Positions 11,656 through 18,079 of a stretch of DNA of 21,072 bases are shown piece after piece (positions within the stretch are counted from its first letter, which is position 1; every line of letters begins with the position of its first letter). The position numbers and the translations under genes are program-made. The stretch is from Basidiobolus ranarum (taxonomy: Eukaryota; Basidiobolomycota; Basidiobolomycetes; Basidiobolales): positions 1 to 21,072 of the forward strand of contig JASJQH010000213.1 of assembly GCA_040143965.1 (NCBI GenBank), read 5' to 3'. The notes beneath the pieces were generated by a model, which searched no databases, was not told the origin of the DNA, and saw nothing but the letters and a program-made list of their open reading frames with translations.

Positions 11656-11661
11656 CACGTG
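11656..11661. promoter_or_regulatory. CACGTG E-box upstream of arrestin copy 2
   Basis: This is a palindromic CACGTG, 93 bases upstream of the arrestin-2 ATG. In fungi this core is bound by bHLH factors of the Pho4/Cbf1/USF type. Its use here is inference; a second copy lies about 410 bases further upstream at 12068-12073. Confidence 0.35.
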
Positions 11662-12121
11662 CCGTGTTGTCATGCGTTTGGATAATAGTCTTCTCAGTAG
11701 GTATTATATCAGTTCAACACTCATTGGCCAGTATGAGACGATCGGATATCAAATAACTACAAGAATTCACGGGACTTCCTACAAATATGGGTGGTTGAGT
11801 GCGAGAAAGGCCTTGGAGATATACTGGATGAACCATGATAATGGTGATATTGCCCTCAAGCGATTCTGCTGGGTACCAAGGTTTTGGTCAACAAGCCACT
11901 ATCCGGTGGGAATACTCCACCCCATATTTTGCCAGGCTCATGATGATTGTAATATCTGGACAATAGATATATACAACGTATGACCGCTTGAATTATTATT
12001 ATTTGTTGCTGACACCTGGAGAGTCATCTATTTCCACGAACCGGATTGCTACAAATATCCGAGCGATCACGTGTCCGCTTCAGGCCAGATGACCCGTCTC
12101 CAACCATACTACTAGTTCAAC

Positions 12122-12141
12122 GAGGCTCGTCACGGAGCCTC
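12122..12141. repeat. Perfect 7-bp inverted repeat (hairpin) with 6-nt loop
   Basis: GAGGCTC and GAGCCTC are separated by GTCACG. There is no T-run after either arm, so a Pol III terminator is not suggested. It lies in noncoding DNA upstream of arrestin copy 2 and could be a dimeric protein-binding site or a chance palindrome. Confidence 0.5.
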
Positions 12142-12835
12142 ACATCTGCGAACTAATGATTTCCGATACAATATCACAAAACTGGGTACTAAGGAGGAAG
12201 AAATAGGACAGGATCTCCTGAAACACCCCTTGAAAATAGAACCCCAACTCCGGAGAATATGTGATTTAGTAAAGTAGCGAGTACTTGGGGCACACAAGGT
12301 CTCTGTGAACAGCGATAAATTTACACTCATATTTGGCACTGTGAGGAGTGGCTCAGGGATATCATCTAACAGTAATCATGACTGAGTTTGGTGCGGGTAG
12401 GCACTAAGCTGCTGCGGAGACGTAATGTGATAGATTAAGAGAGACTCCAATCAAGGGATATCCCGGACAAACATAAAACGATAAATGGCAAAACTCAATG
12501 GCCATTCCGAGCTATATATTTCTCGGAGATGATCAGCAACCATAAATATAGTGCGCTTAACAGGAGTACTGGCTCTACACTTTGTATCGCTTTGTCTAGT
12601 CTGCTATTAACTTTCCTTGGAAATTAGCATTGATATTGCAAATATTTTTAATGCCGTTTCATAAACCGAGCCTTTACTTAGTGAATAATGAGATCATACA
12701 TTGTGTAATTTTGGGGACTGGGAAATAATTGGAGGATTCAATGTTTAGAAAAAGAAGTCATGATCTTCATGTACGTCACAAAGATGCCAAAAGAATGATG
12801 ATAAATGCAAAAAGGACATGCTGCAAAGAAATGGC

Positions 12836-13572
12836 CTAAAGCTTATAATTCATGCGTAAGTGGACACGCCCAACTTGGTCGCCCTCTTGATTCGATAAAG
12901 TGTACCAATCGTCTATATCGCGCTCCTGTTTGATATCATGGACATCCACGACAGTGACACCTATATCCCAGTCGTCCAGTTGAGTAACCTTGATGATGAC
13001 TACAAACAAAAAATTTCTTACCAAGCTTACTATATGACCTGCGTATGTGCGATCTATCGAAAAGCTCAACGTAAAGTTTATCGTGCTTCTTGTCGAAATT
13101 ACTAGATTTCAAGAGAGGTTAACTTCCAATGAAGATCTGAAAGACTCTAGTGAACTGGCAAAGATCGCTTACAACTCAAAACTTTCATTCCAGATATATC
13201 GTTTATCGTGATCCAGTGTAGATGTTTTCGCCTTTTTGAAGAAGTTATTGCTTGTGTACAGTCTTAATGACGGTTTGATATCTCCTAGACCAGGTCAAAC
13301 TCCCTTTTAGCGAGAGTGGTACACTTATAATCCCCCAACTTATAATAATACGATAACTTACCATCCGAAACTGGATTCTTTAGTTCAATTCCCTCCACTA
13401 AAGGGTTCAGTAAAAGATGTCAGTGAAGATTCAGGCAATGTAAACCTACCGTGTATATATCCCGTAGAGTGGTACAACATAAAAGTACTTCTTCTGATTG
13501 TCAGCTTGGGATATTACTTATGGAAGGTGGAATTCTAAACTCACCCACTGTAACTTCAATAAATGCGGGCAT
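12836..13572 (-). CDS. Split C2-domain protein, paralogue of the C2 gene at 15613-15984
   Basis: This gene is hidden by introns. The preferred model uses exons 13572-13545, 13397-13362, 13284-13173, 13101-13071 and 12988-12836 and gives 119 residues, close to the 123 of the nearby paralogue. It aligns along its length: MPAFIEVTVVEGIELKN, then PSLRLYTSN, then YIWNESFEFNFDKKHDKLY, then DDWYTL and GRVHLRM. C2 domains bind membranes or proteins, often with Ca2+. Here the first-loop Asp positions of the paralogue (D17, D23) correspond to Val18 and Lys24 and the last loop is shortened, so Ca2+ binding is doubtful. The final junction is uncertain. The 82-nt intron (12989-13070) has a weak gttgag donor and an aag acceptor. 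A 22-nt gap (13000-13021) with gtaaga/tag ends also keeps frame but would be unusually short and gives 139 residues. Intron 1 (147 nt) contains a candidate cassette exon. Exons 1-3 are the firmer part. Confidence 0.72.
13450..13493 (-). other. Candidate frame-breaking cassette exon inside intron 1 of the split C2 gene
   Basis: These 44 nt are preceded by a CAG acceptor and followed by a GTAGGT donor, dividing intron 1 into pieces of 51 and 52 nt, near the usual intron size of this genome. Inclusion is open through the cassette, but exon 2 is then read in another frame and meets TAA after five codons. That is the behaviour of a poison exon. It could equally be chance splice-site resemblance in an ordinary 147-nt intron. 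Confidence 0.35.
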
Positions 13573-13696
13573 CGTTAATAATATTAGTGAAATAGGACTT
13601 TTAAATTTAACAAAGTATAGATTAAAACTGGCTGGTCAAGGCTTATTGTACACGATAATGTTAAGACGCTCTTGAATACCTGTAGGAGATCAACCT

Positions 13697-13708
13697 CCTT
13701 TATATATA
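13697..13708 (-). promoter_or_regulatory. TATA box upstream of the split C2 gene
   Basis: On the minus strand TATATATAAAGG stands about 125 bases upstream of the ATG at 13572. A strong TATA match in the right orientation supports transcription of this otherwise hidden gene. Confidence 0.5.
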
Positions 13709-14428
13709 TGTGTCAAGCCAGTGTTTCGGGTTGTTACACATTAACTCATCATTACCTTTCGCTCTTCAGTGAGTTACCATCCTTGGAAGTGTAAATGCGC
13801 TTGCTTTATGGTTCAAGTAGTAAACAATGGCCCTAGTTGATTACCTAAATGTTGAACCAGATAGGCTTATTTGCATATATGGTGAGTAAGTTTATAATTT
13901 CAATACATACCAAGTTGGTAATAACACGCTGCACCCCCCTTGTTACATCCCAATTGGTGCATACAATATTCATCTCTACTGTTAGCAACCATAATCATCC
14001 TGGAATAGGGCGTAACACGTACTACTTGGTTCATCATGCAAAACCTAAATCCAATGCATTGACTTCGTAATTTCACTTCCATATTAATGCTGTTAATCAG
14101 CTCCAGTGACTTGTAGTGATGGAAGGCATGTGTCAATGACACTTCTGTAGCTACTATTTACCTTTAGAGTTTCTTGATAGTTTGTTCTAGGATAACATTC
14201 GCCCAATCAAGAAGCAAATTGGTTTTTTATGCGCTGCATCCATCCATTGACAGCAAACAACTCTATTACTACATTGGACGGACATGCTGAGGGTGATTTG
14301 CTTCTGATGAGCAAACCTTGAATATAACGCATCACCAAACCTCTTTCATTGGGCGTTATAGTCTTATCTCATATTAATTCACTAACAATATCTTAGTAAC
14401 TGAAATATTTCGCAGAATCAGCCAAATG

Positions 14429-14434
14429 TTTATT
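14429..14434 (-). promoter_or_regulatory. AATAAA polyadenylation-type signal of the secreted-protein gene
   Basis: AATAAA on the minus strand lies 45 bases beyond the stop codon of the small secreted-protein gene, a suitable place for a 3' processing signal. Confidence 0.45.
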
Positions 14435-14479
14435 CATATGAATGGGATTTAGCCTAAATACTCAGATGGATGTGGCAAA

Positions 14480-14851
14480 TTACCAGCCGCCGCCGCCGTT
14501 GAAGTTGTTAAAACCATTGTCTCCATTCCATCCACCTTGTCCGCCGTTAGCGAAGACGATTCTGGGACCGCTGCCCCCACCGTTGTTCCTATTGTTCCTG
14601 TTGTTTCTACGGCGATTACTAGTAGGAGTAGTAGCCGCGGGACGTTGTTGCCATGGGAAGCCATTACCACCAGTCAAGACATTACTGATTGGAGTCGCAA
14701 TGAAATCATCAAGAGTGGCAATAGCAACACGAGCAAGATCACGAGGAATGTGGAACGGGTTGTTCTGTGGATCAGGTTGAGCCACGGGGGTTCCTTGACT
14801 GAAAACAATCATGGAGACCAAACACCCGATAGTCATAAATTGTTTCATCAT
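14480..14851 (-). CDS. Small secreted Gly/Asn/Arg-rich protein, family unknown
   Basis: A single-exon 123-residue protein that I do not recognise as any named family. Residues 1 to about 20 form a signal peptide: a short basic start (MMKQ), a hydrophobic core (IGCLVSMIVF), then small residues suited to cleavage near TPVA (21-24). A possible amphipathic segment follows (RDLARVAIATLDDFIATPI, 37-55). Next is an Arg/Asn repeat region (RRRNNRNNRNN, 80-90) and a Gly/Asn-rich tail with aromatic residues ending in Trp123. The mature part has no cysteine, so it is not a disulfide-stabilised effector. A TATA box and AATAAA flank it in the right orientation. It is probably exported to the cell surface or medium; cell-wall association or a cationic antimicrobial role are guesses only. 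Overlapping plus-strand frames are shadows of its GC-rich repeats. Confidence 0.78.
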   Translation of the reverse strand: MMKQFMTIGCLVSMIVFSQGTPVAQPDPQNNPFHIPRDLARVAIATLDDFIATPISNVLTGGNGFPWQQRPAATTPTSNRRRNNRNNRNNGGGSGPRIVFANGGQGGWNGDNGFNNFNGGGGW

Positions 14852-14931
14852 CGTGATATTGGTGGCAAGTAGAGTGAACGGTGAGTTGAGGAGCAGGCGA
14901 GCGGTGCTTTGCTACGAGTAAACAAACGACT

Positions 14932-14939
14932 ATTTTATA
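14932..14939 (-). promoter_or_regulatory. TATA box of the secreted-protein gene
   Basis: TATAAAAT on the minus strand lies about 80 bases before the ATG at 14851, leaving room for a 5' leader of about 50 nt. It is the clearest core promoter element in the window. Confidence 0.6.
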
Positions 14940-15005
14940 GTTTCCCTTGAAAAGACTTCACAGGCGATAGGAGAGTTTGAGCTTCGTAATTAGTGCATAT
15001 AACCC

Positions 15006-15150
15006 CTGAAACATACCTGTTGCTGCAGACGAAGCAAGACTTGTTTGATCCTGTAAATCAATTGCTTCACTATCAATATCTACATACTATAAGCCGCAGG
15101 TGAAACCCAAACAGGTATACCTGCGAATAATGCTTCATCGTATGTTTCAG
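15006..15150. repeat. 145-bp segment bounded by 11-bp perfect inverted repeats
   Basis: CTGAAACATAC (15006-15016) is mirrored exactly by GTATGTTTCAG (15140-15150), with GAAGC/GCTTC placed just inside both arms. An internal stem CGCAGGT/ACCTGCG (15095-15125) is also present. No clear target-site duplication flanks the arms, so a MITE is possible but unproven. It may instead be a set of paired protein-binding sites in the promoter region of the secreted-protein gene. Confidence 0.55.
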
Positions 15151-15197
15151 AATTCTAGTAATAACCACTATACAGCTATAACATTAGTCACATTTAA

Positions 15198-15226
15198 GGT
15201 ATCAGGAGAGCTCGATACCCTGAAAC
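15198..15226. repeat. Short inverted repeat GGTATC...GATACC next to a third CCTGAAAC motif
   Basis: The arms (15198-15203 and 15214-15219) enclose 10 bases containing the palindrome GAGCTC. CCTGAAAC begins directly at the end of the right arm (15219-15226). The same octamer occurs at 15005-15012, so the motif recurs within about 220 bases. Confidence 0.45.
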
Positions 15227-15530
15227 TGATTATCAAATCACATAAATCTCATATATTGTGCAATTAGGGATTTCACTTGAATTTCGATATTTAACTCCAA
15301 ATCAAAATACAGGGGAAAATGTCAGTATCATCAAGAAGTAATATATGCATAAGACACAAGTGAGTCTGCACGATTAATATCGAACAAAAGGTTATGCTTG
15401 TTCTGCTGGACAATTCTTCGCTGATGGATGTTTATTGGTAAAAGTTTGTACAAACATATTCACTTACTATTGCACCCCACTCCAAGAATATATGAGTGGG
15501 CAAATGTATGGTGAAGGTGTTTCTCAACAA

Positions 15531-15536
15531 TTTATT
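15531..15536 (-). promoter_or_regulatory. AATAAA polyadenylation-type signal of the intronless C2 gene
   Basis: Minus-strand AATAAA lies 76 bases past the C2 stop codon, after a T-rich stretch, and is a plausible 3' processing signal. Confidence 0.45.
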
Positions 15537-15612
15537 AGAAAAAAAATGAAAACTAATTTGAATTTGGCATCACAAATACCCGAACCATTATATTGTAGAA
15601 GAGTTGATGAAA

Positions 15613-15984
15613 CTAGCACATGCTAATACGAAGATGGACTTCACCAACAGACTTTCCCTTCTTGCTGCTTAACACCCACCAACCCTCAATCCATCCACGC
15701 TGGGCGACTTCTTGTAGGGAAACAATGCACGATCCAACTTTGTCGGTATCCATACCAAACATCTCACGGTCCAATAACTCAACATGGAGGTCTCTGTGGT
15801 GGGCATCGAACTTCAATGTGAATGTCTCATTGTACACTGGGTTGGTATCGTTACGGCGGGATGAGGGCTTTTCCTTAGAAGTGATTCCGCGGCCGGTGTA
15901 TAGTTTGAAGATAGGATCGATTTTGGCGAACAAATCGTTGTTCTTGAGATTACGACCTTCGATGACGGGGACTTGGACAGGCAT
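15613..15984 (-). CDS. Small intronless C2-domain protein
   Basis: The 123 residues consist of a single C2 beta-sandwich and little else. VPVIEGRNLKNNDLFAKIDPIFKLY (start near residue 5) carries the loop-1 Asp ligands D17 and D23. NPVYNETFTLKF (48-59) is the typical central strand pair, and HVELLDREMFGMDTDKVG gives loop-3 acidic residues D72, E74, D79 and D81. It closes with GWWVL and VGEVHLRISMC. Ca2+-dependent phospholipid binding is plausible because most ligand positions are acidic, though the usual second loop-3 Asp is Glu. There is no membrane anchor or signal peptide, so a peripheral cytosolic protein is expected. A TTTAAAAAGG box about 45 bases upstream may act as a TATA element. The split gene at 12836-13572 is its paralogue; this copy has lost, or never had, the four introns. 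Confidence 0.87.
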   Translation of the reverse strand: MPVQVPVIEGRNLKNNDLFAKIDPIFKLYTGRGITSKEKPSSRRNDTNPVYNETFTLKFDAHHRDLHVELLDREMFGMDTDKVGSCIVSLQEVAQRGWIEGWWVLSSKKGKSVGEVHLRISMC

Positions 15985-18079
15985 ACTGAATTGCTGACGT
16001 TGATGGAGTGCCGAGGTGCACCGAGGGCCTTTTTAAATGTTTTCTTCAATACAATAATAAGAAAGGGTTTGATCTGGCTTTGAGGAGATCTGGCTACTGA
16101 ATATGCTTGTAAGACATTATGCTTCTGTAATTAGATGCAGCTCGATTGAATTCACCAATCTGTAGAATGTTATGTTACACAGCGTGATGATTTTTGTCAA
16201 CAATCAGCCACGGATATTCATAACTGTACTTTACTATCCCAACACAATCTCTACGCCAGGATTCAAGCCTCTCAAGTGAAAGATGATAACTAGAAGCTCT
16301 CTTGAGATTTCTCAAAAGAAATCGAATATTTTTTTTGTTACTTCCCAACACCGACAACTGGTTCCGAGCGAATACGAAATCAGGAATATCCGAAGAAACC
16401 GGAATTCCTTTCTATAAGTAGTCTCAACATACTAAATTCAAGCAGCCTTTAATGCTGTACACACCAGCATAGAAACGTTCATTTTCTGCAATCATATTGG
16501 GTGATGCTCAAACAAATGAGCATTCTGTCAATTGTATTATAATGTACTCTTGACCTACATGATATTTATAGACATTCTAAATATAAATAGCCAGTCACTA
16601 TTACCTCTGGAGCGTGTATACTGGCTCCTGCTTATCAAAGTGAATACTTTGCTTCCAGGACTACTTTACATGTACATGTCCTCATGTTGCCTATCCTTAT
16701 AGAAACATCAGATATTTTCTGGTATGTATATGTATACATAGAGTGCAGTATCGGAGAAGTTGGGTTACTTGAACTTTAATGGTAAAGGCTAATGATTTGC
16801 TGAATAATTTTATATTACTTGTGTACGACTTTCTTTCTCTGAATTCTTCTAATTAGTAAATAAATCCATGTTCCTCTTTTCGATGATTGTCAAGTGATAG
16901 TGTATTGTAACTGCACCTTCTGAAAAACATTACTTTATTCAGTAAAATAGGCTAGATTGAATATGCTTCTGTTAACAACGTTGAACGTCGTTTTCATATT
17001 GAAGAGTGATTTTGTTGATTTCTTTTTTTCAAGATATAATTTTTTGTAATCGAACAGCTTGCTGTAGCCCGGATATGACGAATCGTTCAGTTCCCACTTA
17101 ACACAGTTAATACTGGTTTTGAAATTTCGTAAATATATGAGTTGGACTGCTAATCCCGGTTCTTTCGAGTTTAGAGATGAGAGATGTGAGCAGATTGAAA
17201 ACTCAGTATTTGTTCACTATTGACTTCTCATACTCGCACTCTAAATCTGCCGGAGTTACTATGGTTAGTACTGGGAGCAGGACCCGTGCTGCTCAGCTAG
17301 AGGAAAGCTGCCACTCTGCCGTACGCAAGCCAAACAATCTTGAGCATACCTAAAATGGTAGCCGAATTAATTGCCAAGAGTAAACACGTGACCTTGCCTT
17401 GATTCTTCAATATTTGGAGTCCTCATTACATATATCTATGATTCCATTTCGGCAATAAATCCACGAGAACTACCGCAACTCCATAATTACTGGAGAGCTA
17501 TTTTGACGTTTCTTGGGTTGTCCAATATGGCAACAGATAACATCCCACCCTACAATTGTGGTGACCAGATGCCTTGTATAGTCCATGAATATGCAGAGGT
17601 GTGAAATCGCTTGGCATCAGGTCGTCTCGTGCTCATTAGTCAAGAAAGAGTGCTGAAACAAATGTCAAGAACCTAATGAATGAATGCTGATCGGCAGTTT
17701 TCATCATTTGTTGTAGGCGCATGCTATTAACAAAGTGAATGACGTGCCCATGGTTAAATTAGGCATCTGATTACATTTATGGGTTCCAATCTAAGAATTA
17801 GAGTACATCATAATAGACAACATATTACCAATGACTACAATTGCTACTATAGTCATTGTTCACGATCAGTTCCTGATTCATATCACTCACCCTCACCTTA
17901 CATTTCTCCCCCTCCTTACTATATTCGAAACACACGTTCTTGGCATTTTGGTCATTAACAGTGAGCAGAGGCACAGTTCTGGATTTTGCCTCTTATTTTT
18001 AATTTCATATCTTTAAGCTTCGTCCTCTAAACGAAGCCATACATATCACACAATAATTCCATAGCAACTATACAATATC
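15985..18079. other. 2.1-kb spacer without recognised genes, between divergent genes
   Basis: The flanking genes diverge, so both promoters lie here: that of the intronless C2 gene at the left end and that of LCB1 at the right end. Open frames are short (60-61 codons) and show no domain. A perfect 7-bp hairpin occurs at 16504-16523 and a CACGTG at 17385-17390. I found no tRNA, transposon end or tandem array. For a compact genome this is long and may hide a fast-evolving spliced gene or a noncoding RNA. Confidence 0.5.
16504..16523. repeat. Perfect 7-bp hairpin ATGCTCA/TGAGCAT
   Basis: Two 7-base arms flank a 6-base loop AACAAA. It sits in noncoding DNA about 520 bases upstream of the intronless C2 gene. 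Its function is unknown and it may be chance. Confidence 0.45.

Larger units (their letters stand above)
11564..12835. other. Arrestin-2 upstream region and spacer; E-boxes, hairpin, orphan ORF
   Basis: This 1.27-kb stretch is upstream of arrestin copy 2 and downstream of the split C2 gene. It contains a 135-codon plus-strand open frame (11576-11983) beginning 12 bases beyond the arrestin start codon on the opposite strand, with no recognised domain. Two CACGTG palindromes occur (11656-11661 and 12068-12073), along with a perfect 7-bp hairpin at 12122-12141. No other gene was recognised. Confidence 0.5.
13573..14479. other. Spacer: promoter of the split C2 gene and 3' flank of the secreted-protein gene
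   Basis: A TATA box for the split C2 gene lies at 13697-13708 and the AATAAA of the secreted-protein gene at 14429-14434. Small opposite-strand open frames of 73-80 codons overlap around 13849-14142; they show no domain, signal peptide or codon pattern that I trust. Nothing else was recognised. Confidence 0.5.
14852..15612. other. Spacer with TATA box and inverted-repeat cluster
   Basis: This is the upstream region of the secreted-protein gene and the 3' flank of the intronless C2 gene. It contains a TATA box (14932-14939), several inverted repeats (15006-15226) and an AATAAA on the minus strand (15531-15536). A 63-codon plus-strand open frame (15435-15626) overlaps the end of the C2 gene and is not supported. 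Confidence 0.55.

Noticed and set aside
13849-14142. Overlapping small open frames on both strands (73 and 80 codons), one with several cysteines
   Set aside because: There is no signal peptide, no domain and no promoter pattern; length is within chance expectation.
14442-14872. Plus-strand open frames of 112 and 111 codons, one proline-rich
   Set aside because: They are shadows of the Gly/Asn-rich minus-strand secreted-protein gene, whose glycine codons read as proline on the opposite strand.
15006-15150. Calling the inverted-repeat segment a definite MITE
   Set aside because: No target-site duplication is visible and a second copy cannot be seen within the window, so it is reported only as a repeat.
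15620-16049. Open frames overlapping the intronless C2 gene (125 codons plus strand, 78 codons minus strand)
   Set aside because: Both overlap the C2 coding region in other frames; only the 123-codon frame carries the C2 signature.
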